Positions 16,991-25,934 are shown, counted from the stretch's first letter. The stretch is 64,000 nt of DNA from Streptosporangiales bacterium (GCA_009379825.1 WHTA01000009.1:1-64000); one strand, 5' to 3'. Numbers and translations are program-made. The notes: generated by a model not told the origin, from the letters alone.

Positions 16991-18853
16991 CTAGTCTCCC
17001 TCGCCGCCCGGCGTACCGCTGCCCGCGCCGGCGGGCTCGCGCCTGCCGACCTCGGCGACGACGGGGTTGAGCTCCCGGTTCACGCGCTCGATCTGCGGGC
17101 TGGTCGCACGCGAGAGCCCGGCCTTGAACGCCAGTGCCCAGATCATGACGAAGCCGAGCATCCAGAAGACGATCTGGTACGACCACACCGGTGGCAGGCC
17201 GGCGAAGCTGACGAAGTAGTTGCCGATCACCACACCGGGGCCGATGGCGAAGATGAACCACAGCGGGGTGACGACCCACAGCGCGCGTCGCCACTTGCGT
17301 TGCGTCGGCGTCGGTACGTCCACGGTGCGCAGCCAGCTGCCCATCTCCGCGCGGATGGTGAGTGCGTCCGGGCGCACCCGCTGCTCACGCCTCTTCGTCA
17401 GCAGGGTGACCACGATCGCCGTGCCGAAGCCGACGATGCCGCCCCAGCCCGCGCTGTGCAGGTTGAGCGGGTAGACCAGCCCGAAGAACGGCACGAACGT
17501 GACGAGCACAGCCACGATGCCGAGCGCCAGGCCGAGTGCGACCGCCGGGGCGGTGAACCTGCGTACGAACAGCACGTCGACCAGTGGCACGTACAGCAGG
17601 AACCCGAACGCCGTCGCCAGGCCACCGAGCAGGACGAGCGCCGCCGTGTTGGTGAACGCCACGACCATCGCCACCGTCACGATGATCAGCACGAGCAGTC
17701 GGCCCACCCAGATCTGCTCAGCGTGCCCGGCCTCCGGCCGCAGGTACCGCACGTAGATGTCCCGCATGAGCATGGCGCCGCCGGTGCCCATGTACGCGGC
17801 GCCGGTCGACTGCATGGCGGCCAGCGCGCCGATCAGGACGATGCCCGCGATCGGGCCGCCGGCGAGGTTGGAGATGATCGACGGCACGACGCCCGAGTCG
17901 CTCTCGAAGTCGACCACGCCGTCCTGGAGCAGCAGCCGGCCACCGAGCCCCTGGATCGCCGTGAAGAAGAACAACGCGAAGCCGATGAACAGCGTGGACG
18001 CGAACACCTGCTGCCAGGGGAACGGTCGCGGATCCTTGTTCGCGAAGGTCCACATGTGGAACGCTGGTGAGGCCATGATCCCCATCAGCGACATCATGTA
18101 GGTCAGCTGGAACACACCCGTCCACTTGGCGGTGCCCATGTGCGACGGGTCCCATGCCCCCGGCACTTCGAGGAACCTCGGCGCGAGCCCTTCGACCCGG
18201 CCGGAGAAGGCGTCCCAGCCGCCGAAGTGGTTCAACACGACGGCACCGATGATCACGATGCCCACCCACAGCAGCCCGGCCTGGATCGCGTCCACCCATG
18301 CGGTGCTGCGCAGGCCGCCTGCCGCCACGTAGAAGTACACGATGAAGGCGAGGAACAGGCTGCCGATCACGACCGGGACCCCGGTGGTGATGTTGAAGAT
18401 CTGCCCGGCCGCCACCAGCTGCACCGCCGTGTAGAACGAGCTGAACAGGAACGCGATCAGCACGATCAGCAGCCGGATGACCTCACCCCAGCCCCGGGTG
18501 GCGCCGTAGTAGTACGAGTAGAGGTCGCCGGGCGTGACGAACTGGTAGCGCCGGCCGAGCATCCACAGTCGCTTCGCGAAGAAGGTCGCGGTGATCGGGA
18601 TGGTCAGCACGTAGAACGACGCGAACGCGTACGCCAGGCCGTCGAACGCGATCAGGCCGGGGTGGCCGATGTACGTCCAGCCGCTGAACGACGTGGCCGT
18701 CGCGGCGAGGAGGAACAGCCACATCGGCAAGCCTCTGTCGGCGATCGACCACCTCGACGACGTGCGCGCCCAGAAGAACCCCTTGATCCCCCAGAAGATG
18801 CAGTAGGCCCAGTAGAGGCCCGCGAAGAGCCATACCCACCCTGCGGTCGTCAT
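16991..18853 (-). CDS. Sodium:solute symporter (SSS family)
   Basis: This protein of about 620 aa has 12 or more hydrophobic segments. It contains the SSS features SIADRGLPMWLFLLAATATSFSGWTYIGHPGLI, the AAGGLRSTAWVDAIQAGLLW motif of TM6 and LAAMQSTGAAYMGTGGAMLMRDIY. It imports a small organic solute with Na+ across the cytoplasmic membrane. Proline, choline-like or carboxylate substrates are possible and cannot be separated by eye. A cytoplasmic tail of about 50 residues ends in a Gly-rich stretch. ATG 18853 begins the conserved hydrophobic start. Confidence 0.9.
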   Translation of the reverse strand: MTTAGWVWLFAGLYWAYCIFWGIKGFFWARTSSRWSIADRGLPMWLFLLAATATSFSGWTYIGHPGLIAFDGLAYAFASFYVLTIPITATFFAKRLWMLGRRYQFVTPGDLYSYYYGATRGWGEVIRLLIVLIAFLFSSFYTAVQLVAAGQIFNITTGVPVVIGSLFLAFIVYFYVAAGGLRSTAWVDAIQAGLLWVGIVIIGAVVLNHFGGWDAFSGRVEGLAPRFLEVPGAWDPSHMGTAKWTGVFQLTYMMSLMGIMASPAFHMWTFANKDPRPFPWQQVFASTLFIGFALFFFTAIQGLGGRLLLQDGVVDFESDSGVVPSIISNLAGGPIAGIVLIGALAAMQSTGAAYMGTGGAMLMRDIYVRYLRPEAGHAEQIWVGRLLVLIIVTVAMVVAFTNTAALVLLGGLATAFGFLLYVPLVDVLFVRRFTAPAVALGLALGIVAVLVTFVPFFGLVYPLNLHSAGWGGIVGFGTAIVVTLLTKRREQRVRPDALTIRAEMGSWLRTVDVPTPTQRKWRRALWVVTPLWFIFAIGPGVVIGNYFVSFAGLPPVWSYQIVFWMLGFVMIWALAFKAGLSRATSPQIERVNRELNPVVAEVGRREPAGAGSGTPGGEGD

Positions 18854-18899
18854 GGCCAACACTTCCTCGGTGCGTGTTGGTTGCTGCGGGGGTAGCCGC

Positions 18900-19172
18900 T
18901 CATCTCGAGTGACCACCCATCCGGCGTCTGCACTCGCTCGCCATCCGGGACGCCCGGACGGCGAGCACAGTGAACGCGAGGCCCCCACCGAGCCCTCCGA
19001 CGAGGAGCAGCGTCTCGACGGGGAACGCCGCCGAGAAGCTGCCACGGGTGAGGAGCAGTACCCCCATCAGAAGCGCGGCGCCGAAGCCCAGCGCACCCAT
19101 CAGGCTGAGCCGCGTGGACGCGCGCACAGCCTCTTCGTACGCCTGTTCCAGATCGCTTCGGCGCGATGACAT
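18900..19172 (-). CDS. Small two-helix membrane protein
   Basis: This protein of about 90 aa starts MSSRRSDLEQAYEEAVRASTRL and has two hydrophobic helices (LSLMGALGFGAALLMGVLLL and VETLLLVGGLGGGLAFTVLAVRA). A basic tail follows. It lies 46 bp upstream of the symporter gene on the same strand, so it may be the first gene of that operon. No family is recognised; the size and placement resemble transporter accessory proteins. Confidence 0.6.
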   Translation of the reverse strand: MSSRRSDLEQAYEEAVRASTRLSLMGALGFGAALLMGVLLLTRGSFSAAFPVETLLLVGGLGGGLAFTVLAVRASRMASECRRRMGGHSR

Positions 19173-19374
19173 CGTCCGGCCCTCTTCCGGAATCCGCACG
19201 GTCTTGAGTGAGCGAATATCAGGAATCGAGAGGGAGTGTCGAGGCACTCGGGCGAGAAATGCGCCGAGCGGTTGATTCTGTGCGGTTACCGGTCGCGATA
19301 ACTCAAGGTCAAACGACCGCAGTCTTGATTCTACCGGGCCGGTCTGGTCGGCTGGTGGAGCCCGGGAAGCCGAG

Positions 19375-20709
19375 ATGTGGATGGGCTGGTGTGGCATGGG
19401 AGACGGCGAGCGGACCGACGAGATCGTCGACTGCCTCGAGGATGCGTTCGGCACCCTGATGGAACGTGACCCGAGGGCGTTCAGGCACCGGTTCCGGCGG
19501 ATGGCCGGCGATCCGTTCTCGTTCTACCGCGGCGCCGCCTGCCTGTTCTACCAGGACGTCGTGGGGTTGGCGGACCCGTGGGTGGACGAGCAGACCGCAC
19601 GGGTCTGGATCCACGGTGACCTGCACGCCGAGAACTTCGGTACCTATCTCGACGGGCGCGGAGTTCTCGTCTTCGACGTGAACGACTTCGACGAGGCGTA
19701 CCTCGGCCACTTCACCTGGGACCTGATGCGGTGCGCGGCCAGCATCGCGTTGCTCGGCTGGAGCAAGGCGTTCCCCGACGAGACGATCAGGGAGCACATC
19801 GGCCGGTACGTCCACGGTTACCTCGACCAGGTCGCGTACTACGTGGCCGCCGAGGACGACCGGGCCTGGGCGCTGCGCCTCGACAGCGCCACCGGGCCGG
19901 TGCTGCACACACTGCACGCCGCGCGACACGCCAGCCGGATCGGCCTGCTCGAGCGCGAGTCGGTGGTCATGGACTTCGAGCGCGAGTTCCGGCACTCCGC
20001 GCACGTCCGCGAGCTCGACGACGCCGAGCGCGCCCGGGTGCTGGCCGCGTACGACAAGTACCTGGAGACCATCCCGGTGGACAAGCGGCTGGACAGCGAG
20101 GTCGCGTATCAGGTGAAGGACGTCGTCGGCCGGTCCGGTGTCGGCATCGGCAGCGCCGGCCTCGCGACGTACAGCGTGCTCATCGAGGGCCGGAGCCAGG
20201 CGTTCGAGAACGACGTCATCCTGTCGATGAAGGAGGGCAACGTAGCCGCCCCGAGCCGGGTGGTGCGCGACGAGCGGCTCGCCGACGCGTTCCAGCACCA
20301 CGGACACCGCACGGCGTTGTCGCAGCGGGCGCTGCAGGCGTACGCCGACCCGTTCCTCGGCTGGACGGACATCGACGGCACCGGGTTGGTCGTCCGCGAG
20401 CTGTCGCCGTACGAGCAAGACCTGGCGTGGCACGAGCTGACCGAGCCGGCGGAGATCGGCCAGCTCGTCGAGGATCTCGGCCGGGCGAGCGCGAAGATGC
20501 ACTGCGTGTCCGACGCGGACGCCGAGGCGATCGTAGTCGAGGCGCAGGTGGAGGACCTCGTGCATGCGCGGCTGGCGGACTCCGCTGCCGAGTTCACCGC
20601 GTGGGTCACCGACTTCGCGCTGCCGTACGCCGACCGCACCCGCGACGACCACCGTCGCTTCGTGGACGCGTTCCGCGCGGGCGCCTTCCACGCGGTCGCG
20701 GCGACCTGA
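19375..20709 (+). CDS. DUF2252 family protein
   Basis: This 444-aa protein contains RHRFRRMAGDPFSFYRGAACLFYQDV, RVWIHGDLHAENFGTYLDGRGVLVFDVNDFDEAYLGHFTWDLMRCAAS and KDVVGRSGVGIGSAGLATYSVLIEG. These are hallmarks of DUF2252, a family related to aminoglycoside phosphotransferase/kinase folds: HGDLHxENFG resembles the catalytic loop and DxNDFDE the metal-binding DFD. The substrate is unknown. An alternative ATG lies at 19396. It is followed by the M48 gene on the same strand. Confidence 0.87.
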   Translation: MWMGWCGMGDGERTDEIVDCLEDAFGTLMERDPRAFRHRFRRMAGDPFSFYRGAACLFYQDVVGLADPWVDEQTARVWIHGDLHAENFGTYLDGRGVLVFDVNDFDEAYLGHFTWDLMRCAASIALLGWSKAFPDETIREHIGRYVHGYLDQVAYYVAAEDDRAWALRLDSATGPVLHTLHAARHASRIGLLERESVVMDFEREFRHSAHVRELDDAERARVLAAYDKYLETIPVDKRLDSEVAYQVKDVVGRSGVGIGSAGLATYSVLIEGRSQAFENDVILSMKEGNVAAPSRVVRDERLADAFQHHGHRTALSQRALQAYADPFLGWTDIDGTGLVVRELSPYEQDLAWHELTEPAEIGQLVEDLGRASAKMHCVSDADAEAIVVEAQVEDLVHARLADSAAEFTAWVTDFALPYADRTRDDHRRFVDAFRAGAFHAVAAT

Positions 20710-20752
20710 CGCCGGCGCGCCCGGTCGGCGGGAATCCCTACAATGACCGGCC

Positions 20753-21695
20753 ATGAGCACGGGCCCGCCACCTCCCGACGCGGCGCAGGCCGCGCGGCGG
20801 CGCAGGGGCGTCCACATCTCCACCGTGGCCACCTTGTTGCTGCGGCTGCCCGCGCTGGCGTTCAGTCTCGCCGTGCTCGCGCTGGCGGCGGCCGCGGCCA
20901 GCGGGCGGAACGAGTACGTGGTGGTCGCGGTGTGCGTGCCGTTCCTGCTCTCCGGCGCGCTCACCTTCCTCCGGCCCACCGAGGCGCTGCTGGCCAGGGT
21001 GATCTTCCGGGTGCGGCGGCCGACCGAGGACGAGGCGAGACGGCTGGACCAGGCCTGGGGGGAGGTGACCCGTGCCGCCGGCGTCGACGGGCGGAAGTAC
21101 GTGCTGTGGGTCAGCGACGTGGACGCCGTGAACGCGTTCGCGACCGCCGGCCACACGGTCGCCGTCACCCGGTGGGCCCTGTGGAACCTGCCGCCGGCGC
21201 ACCTGACGGCGGTGCTGGCGCACGAGCTCGGCCACCATCTGGGTGGGCACGCGTGGGCTACGCTGCTGATGTACTGGTACTCGCTGCCCGGTCGGTTCGT
21301 GATCAGGGTGACGTACTGGTGCACGGTCGTCGTCGATGGCGACCGGGCTGATCGGCCTCGCGTTCGGCCGGCCGGGACTGATCCGCCGCCCTGGCATCGT
21401 GCAGCTCCTGGTGGCCATTGGCGCCCTCGGCTACGTCGCCTACTCGCTGCACCCGGCGCTGCTTACGCTGTTCGCCGTCCCGCTGCTGGTCGCCTGGTTC
21501 CGCCGCCTCGCGGAGAGGTACGCCGACCGGGTTGCGGCGGACCTGGGGTACGGCCCGGCGCTCGCGCAGGTCTTCCAGGCCTCGCTGGCCGCCGGCGGGG
21601 GCGTGGTCCGCGGCATCAGGGGCACGCTGCCGGCCAGCCACCCGTCGCACGTCGCCAGGATCAAGGCCCTGGAGAAACGCATCCGCAGCAGCTGA
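20753..21695 (+). pseudogene. M48 family metallopeptidase, frameshifted
   Basis: The first frame from ATG 20753 encodes two membrane helices and the zinc motif LAHELGHHLGGHAWATLLMYWYSLPGRFVIRVTYWCTVVV, as in HtpX-like M48 peptidases. The rest of the protein (TGLIGLAFGRPG... YADRVAADLGYGPALAQVFQASL... SHVARIKALEKRI) is in the +1 frame from about 21333 and ends at 21695. The junction falls in the repeat GTCGTCGTCG, so one base appears to be extra. Unshifted, the reading frame runs on to 21859 through nonsense. With the indel repaired it would be about 313 aa. Confidence 0.8.
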
Positions 21696-21704
21696 ACCGT
21701 CGAG

Positions 21705-21731
21705 CGTCACATCTCGTGCCTCCGCCGGGTC
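21705..21731 (+). promoter_or_regulatory. Candidate ECF41 promoter in front of the sigma factor
   Basis: CGTCACA at 21705-21711 is followed after 16 bases by GGTC at 21728-21731. This closely resembles the ECF41 signature TGTCACA-N16-CGTC. It lies 27 bp before the GTG start of the ECF41-type gene, so autoregulation is likely. A matching element stands before the DoxX gene. Confidence 0.65.
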
Positions 21732-21758
21732 TACTGTGCGTGGGAACGGAGGTGACGG

Positions 21759-22730
21759 GTGAGCGAGCAGCAGTGGCTCGAGGCGAGGTTCGAGGAACAC
21801 CGTCCGCGCCTGCGCGCGGTGGCCTTCCGGATGCTCGGGTCGGCCGCGGACGCCGATGACGCTGTCCAGGACGCCTGGCTGCGGGTGAGCCGGGCGGACA
21901 CCAGTGCGGTGGAGAACATGGGCGCCTGGCTCACCACCGTCGTCGCACGGGTGTGCCTGAACGCACTCCGCTCCCGCACGCAGCGCCGCGAGGAGCCGTT
22001 CGTACGGGTGCCTGATCCGGTCGTCAGCGACGACTCGGGCCCCGACCCTGAGCAGTCCGCGCTGCTCGCCGACAGCGTCGGCCTGGCGCTGCTCGTCGTA
22101 CTCGAGTCGCTCACCCCCGGTGAGCGGCTGGCGTTCGTGCTGCACGACATGTTCGGCGTCGCCTTCGACGAGATCGCGACCATCATCGACCGCTCGCCCG
22201 CGGCCGCGCGGAAGCTCGCCAGCCGCGCGCGGCAGCGCATCCAGGGCCAGGCGCCGGCGCCCGACCCGGATCTCGGCCGGCAGCGCGAGGTGGTGGACGC
22301 GTTCTTCGCGGCCTCCCGCGACGGTGACTTCGAGGCGCTGGTGGCGCTGCTGCACCCCGATGTGGTGTTGCGTTCCGACGGCGGCAGCGCCCGGCCGCAG
22401 CTGAACCTGGTGCTGCGCGGCCGTGAGCAGGTGTCCGCGCAGGCGTTCGTGGGCGGCCGCCTGGCGCCGTTCGTCCATCGCGTGCTGGTCAACGGTGCGG
22501 CGGGTGCTGTGGTGGCTCCGCGCGGCAAGCCGCAGTTCGTGATGGCCTTCACGGTCACCGACGGGCAGATCGTCGCCGTCGACGTCCTCTCCGACCCCCG
22601 AGCGGCTGGCGCGGCTCGACCTCCCGGCGCTGGAGGGCTGACGCGTCACATCGCCGGCCGCAGCTGTGTCGACCTAGCGAAGGGTCGCCGTTCTGAGGCG
22701 ACCCCGCATCGAGAGGTTCGACGCAGATGA
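21759..22730 (+). CDS. sigJ: ECF41 (SigJ-like) sigma factor, C-terminus frameshifted
   Basis: The product has sigma region 2 (LRAVAFRMLGSAADADDAVQDAWLRVSRAD), region 4 (LTPGERLAFVLHDMFGVAFDEIATIIDRSPAAARKLASRARQRI) and a C-terminal SnoaL-like domain that modulates ECF41 activity. The usual ending DPERLARLDLPALEG-stop is present but one base out of frame: a run of five Cs at 22595-22599 has one C too many. In the given sequence translation passes the natural stop (22641) and ends at 22730, overlapping the DoxX ATG. GTG 21759 has a GGAGG RBS. Only the last dozen residues are altered, so the protein may still work. Confidence 0.88.
   Translation: MSEQQWLEARFEEHRPRLRAVAFRMLGSAADADDAVQDAWLRVSRADTSAVENMGAWLTTVVARVCLNALRSRTQRREEPFVRVPDPVVSDDSGPDPEQSALLADSVGLALLVVLESLTPGERLAFVLHDMFGVAFDEIATIIDRSPAAARKLASRARQRIQGQAPAPDPDLGRQREVVDAFFAASRDGDFEALVALLHPDVVLRSDGGSARPQLNLVLRGREQVSAQAFVGGRLAPFVHRVLVNGAAGAVVAPRGKPQFVMAFTVTDGQIVAVDVLSDPRAAGAARPPGAGGLTRHIAGRSCVDLAKGRRSEATPHREVRRR
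22644..22670 (+). promoter_or_regulatory. Candidate ECF41 promoter in front of the DoxX gene
   Basis: CGTCACA at 22644-22650 is followed by exactly 16 bases and TGTC at 22667-22670. The 10-bp block GCGTCACATC is identical to that before the sigma gene. It lies 57 bp upstream of ATG 22727 and just behind the natural sigJ stop. ECF41 factors typically drive one adjacent oxidoreductase, epimerase, decarboxylase or DoxX gene. Confidence 0.65.
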
Positions 22731-23074
22731 GCATCACCGTTACGGTCATCGTCGTCCTGGTGGCGGCATGGGTCGGGTACTCCGCCTACGCCGCCCTGAC
22801 CCGGCAGTCATGGGTGGTCGACAACCTCGCCCGGTACGGCGTACCGAGCAGCTGGTGGGCCTGGCTGGGCACCGTGAAGGCGCTGGGCGCCGTCGGGCTG
22901 GTGGCCGGGCTGTGGGTGCCCGCGATCGGCATCGCAGCGGCAACGGGCCTGGTGCTGTACTTCGTCGGTGCAGTGATCACCGTGGTCCGTGCCCGGGTCT
23001 ACACGCACATCCCGTTCCCCCTGCTGTTCCTGGCCCCCGTGGTGGCAGCCGGCGTGCTCACTGCGGCCGGCTGA
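22727..23074 (+). CDS. DoxX family membrane protein
   Basis: This 115-aa protein has four hydrophobic helices and the motifs LARYGVPSSWWAWLGTVKALGAVGLVAGLW and ATGLVLYFVGAVITVVRAR, typical of short DoxX-like proteins. DoxX members are linked to thiol or quinone redox stress at the membrane. It follows an ECF41 sigma gene and carries a matching promoter motif, so it is the probable regulon target. Its end overlaps the convergent MFS gene by 17 bp. Confidence 0.85.
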   Translation: MSITVTVIVVLVAAWVGYSAYAALTRQSWVVDNLARYGVPSSWWAWLGTVKALGAVGLVAGLWVPAIGIAAATGLVLYFVGAVITVVRARVYTHIPFPLLFLAPVVAAGVLTAAG

Positions 23075-24413
23075 GTGCGACTGCACCCTTCAGCGGCAGT
23101 GGCTCGGCGCGGCCGACGACGACGAGGAGCACGACGACGACGACGGCGAGAATGCCGCCGACGAGCACCAGCGGCAGGACGAACGAGCCGGCGGCCTCGT
23201 ACACGAAGCCGATCAGGATCGGCACCACCGCACCGCCGACGAGCCCGCCGGCGCGCATCAGGCCGGACAGCGAGACGGCGTTCCCCGGTGTGGGAGCGAC
23301 TTCGAGCGGCAGCGAGTACAGCGCGCCGGTGCAGAACGCGACGCCGGCAGAGGCGACGCTCAGCAGTACCAGCGCGGCGGCCGGGCTCGAGACGAGCGCC
23401 GCAGGTGCGATCACCGTGCCGGCGAGCAGGCCGGCCATGATCGGGGCCTTACGGGCCAGCGTCGGGCTCGTCCCGCGACGCACCAGGTAGTCGGAGAACC
23501 AGCCGCCGAGCAGGTCGCCGGCGATCGCGACCAGGCCGGGGATCGCGCCGTACAGCCCGAGCTCGAGCAGGCTGAACCCGCGCTCGTCGACGAGGTACGT
23601 GGGGTACCAGGTGATGAAGAAGAAGATGGTGGAGGTGCGGCAGAACATCACGATGATCAGGCCCCACACCGTGCGGTAACGAAACAGGTCGAGCCAGCGG
23701 ACGGCTCGCTGTGCGGCTGTGTCGGTGACGTGCCCGCCGCCGTCCTCGATGTGCTGGAGCTCGCCCACCGTCACCTTCGCGTGCTTGCGGGGAGTGCGGT
23801 AGAACGACAGCCAGAAGAACGCGAACACCAGCCCCATCAGCCCGGTCACCACGAACGAGCCGCGCCAGCCGAGCCCGGCGATGAGCGCCGTCACGAGTGG
23901 GACGGCGATCGCACCGCCGAACTCCGAGCCGACCTCGTAGGTGCCGATCGCGAGAGCGCGTTCCCTGCGCGGGAACCACTGCGACGTCGCCTTGAGCGCG
24001 CAGGACGCCTGCGGCGCCTCGCCGACCGCAAGCAGGAACCTCAGCGTGAACAGCGACACCGCTCCGCGCGCGAGGGCGGTGGCCGAGGTGAACACGAACC
24101 ACGCGATCGCCGAACCGAAGAACAGCAGCCGCGGGTCACCGAGCTTGTCGACGAGCCAGGCGGCGAACGGGTGCATGAAGATGAGCACGAAGGCGTACGA
24201 GCCGAGGATCACGCCCATGGTGGACGGCGAGATGCCGAGGTCGTCCTGCAGGAACGGGGCGGCGACGCCGAGGTTAGACCGGTCGATCCAGGCGATTATC
24301 GCGCCGATCAGGAGCACCGGAGGGAGTTGCCACCTGACGTTCCTGCGGAGCACCTCGCGGAACCCGCGTGGTCGCTCGTCGGTGCCGAGGAGGGCGTCGT
24401 TCTCGGTGTTCAT
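23058..24413 (-). CDS. MFS transporter (anion:cation symporter family)
   Basis: This protein of about 451 aa has 12 predicted helices. AWIDRSNLGVAAPFLQDDLGISPSTMGVILGSYAFVLIFMHPFAAWLVDKLGDPRLLFF is typical of the ACS family (hexuronate, glucarate, phthalate, sialate and similar acids). SQWFPRRERALAIGTYEVGSEFGGAI is also diagnostic. It starts two to eleven bases after the sulfatase stop, so the two genes form one operon and the transporter probably imports the sulfated substrate or its acid product. GTG 24422 is an alternative start. Confidence 0.88.
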   Translation of the reverse strand: MNTENDALLGTDERPRGFREVLRRNVRWQLPPVLLIGAIIAWIDRSNLGVAAPFLQDDLGISPSTMGVILGSYAFVLIFMHPFAAWLVDKLGDPRLLFFGSAIAWFVFTSATALARGAVSLFTLRFLLAVGEAPQASCALKATSQWFPRRERALAIGTYEVGSEFGGAIAVPLVTALIAGLGWRGSFVVTGLMGLVFAFFWLSFYRTPRKHAKVTVGELQHIEDGGGHVTDTAAQRAVRWLDLFRYRTVWGLIIVMFCRTSTIFFFITWYPTYLVDERGFSLLELGLYGAIPGLVAIAGDLLGGWFSDYLVRRGTSPTLARKAPIMAGLLAGTVIAPAALVSSPAAALVLLSVASAGVAFCTGALYSLPLEVAPTPGNAVSLSGLMRAGGLVGGAVVPILIGFVYEAAGSFVLPLVLVGGILAVVVVVLLVVVGRAEPLPLKGAVALSRPQ

Positions 24414-24423
24414 GAGGTGCACC

Positions 24424-25815
24424 TCATTCCATGAACGCGGGCTGCACGTGGGTGGCGTAGTCCGGGATGCGCGGCAACCAGTGCGAGCGCCACCTCTCCT
24501 CGATCCCGTCGCGCCACGTCTCGGCGAGGTGCCGTAGCTCGTCGACGGTCTCCGGGTGGCTGTGCGCCAGGTTGACCCGTTCGCCGTTGTCGGCGGTGAG
24601 GTCGGCGAGGAACACCTCGTCCTGCGGCTCCTCGCGCTCGACCAGGCGGCCGTTGAGGACGAGCTTCCACCGGCCGCGACGTACGGCGGTCTGGTCGCCC
24701 TGCTCCCACATCAGCGCATCGTGCGGCGACGGCTCGCCTGCGGTGAGCATGCCCATAATGTCCACGCCATCGACGTGGCCGTCCGGCGGTTCGATCCCGG
24801 CCGCGTTCAGGAACGTGGGGTACAGGTCGATCGCCGCCGCGGGTTCCGACACCACCTGGCCGGCGGGGATCCGGCCCGGCCAGGAGACGATGCCTGGCAC
24901 CCTGATGCCGCCCTCGAACAGGCTGAACTTGTGCCCCTTCAGCGTTCCCGCCGAGCCGCCGTAGTACGGCTGCTGGCTGCCGTCGAGCCAGTTGCGCACC
25001 TCGCGGGACGGTCCGTTGTCGGACATGAACAGGCACATGGTGTCGTCGCGTACGTGCTGGCGGTCGAGCTCGGCGAGGACGCGCCCGACGGCGTCGTCCA
25101 TCGCGCTGATCATCGCCGTCATGATCTGCCGCTCTGGCGGCAGGTCGGGGAAGCGGTCCTTGTAGAGCTGCGGTGCATGCATCGGGTAGTGCGGTGCGTT
25201 GAACGGGACGTAGAGGAGGAACGGCCGGTCGTCGGAGGTGCAGGCGCGCACGAAGTCGACGGTGTGGTCGCCGATGAGCTCGGTCAGGTACCGCCCGTCG
25301 CGGTAGACCTCCTCGCCGCCGCGCCACAGGTCGTGGACCGGTGTGCCCCGGGTGCGCCTGCCGTTGACGACGATCTCGCGCTTGTCCCCGCCGTAGTAGA
25401 TGTGCGAGTAGTAGTCCACCGAGCCGGCGTGGAAACCGAACGTGTCCTCGAACCCGTGGTCCTGCGGGCGGAAGCCGGGCGCGGCGCCCAGGTGCCACTT
25501 GCCGAACCACCCGGTGCGGTAGCCAGCCGCCCGCAGCACGCTGGACAGTGTCGGCACCTCGGTCCGCAGGCCGGGCGTGGTGCGGAACCCGGACAGGATG
25601 CTGCGTACGCCCGCGTTGCCCGGGTACCTGCCGGTGAGCAGGCTGGCCCGTGAGGGAGTGCAGACGGGGGAGTTCGCGTACCAGTCGGTGAGCAGGGCGC
25701 CGGAGGCGGCGAGCGCGTCCAGGTGCGGCGTCCGCACGTCCGTCGAGCCCATGCAGGACAGGTCCTCGTAACCCTGGTCGTCGCTGACGAAGACGACGAG
25801 GTTGGGTCGCGCCAT
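24424..25815 (-). CDS. Type I sulfatase (formylglycine-dependent)
   Basis: This protein of about 463 aa has the sulfatase signature CTPSRASLLTGRYP, with Cys52 the residue converted to formylglycine, and the paired motif GYRTGWFGKWHLG. Metal ligands are visible as SDDQG near the start and MSDNGPS. It has no signal peptide, so it is probably cytoplasmic and acts after uptake by the downstream ACS-family transporter. The substrate could be a small sulfate ester or a sulfated sugar. Transcription starts in the shared region with the GntR gene and its palindrome. Confidence 0.92.
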   Translation of the reverse strand: MARPNLVVFVSDDQGYEDLSCMGSTDVRTPHLDALAASGALLTDWYANSPVCTPSRASLLTGRYPGNAGVRSILSGFRTTPGLRTEVPTLSSVLRAAGYRTGWFGKWHLGAAPGFRPQDHGFEDTFGFHAGSVDYYSHIYYGGDKREIVVNGRRTRGTPVHDLWRGGEEVYRDGRYLTELIGDHTVDFVRACTSDDRPFLLYVPFNAPHYPMHAPQLYKDRFPDLPPERQIMTAMISAMDDAVGRVLAELDRQHVRDDTMCLFMSDNGPSREVRNWLDGSQQPYYGGSAGTLKGHKFSLFEGGIRVPGIVSWPGRIPAGQVVSEPAAAIDLYPTFLNAAGIEPPDGHVDGVDIMGMLTAGEPSPHDALMWEQGDQTAVRRGRWKLVLNGRLVEREEPQDEVFLADLTADNGERVNLAHSHPETVDELRHLAETWRDGIEERWRSHWLPRIPDYATHVQPAFME

Positions 25816-25855
25816 TGCGTTCCTTCCGGTGTTCCTGCCGTACCACCAAAGGTCG

Positions 25856-25878
25856 ATTGATCGTATCATTCGATCAAT
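25856..25878. promoter_or_regulatory. Perfect palindrome, likely GntR operator
   Basis: ATTGATCG (25856-25863) and CGATCAAT (25871-25878) form a perfect 8-bp inverted repeat with a 7-bp spacer. It lies 40 bp upstream of the sulfatase start and 56 bp before the GntR start. The region is markedly AT-rich compared with its surroundings. It fits an operator for the divergently encoded FadR-type regulator. Confidence 0.75.
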
Positions 25879-25934
25879 GGTTCGCCATGCATCGACCGCG
25901 GCGTGCGGCTGGCGGCGTACCGGCAGTTGGTCTA

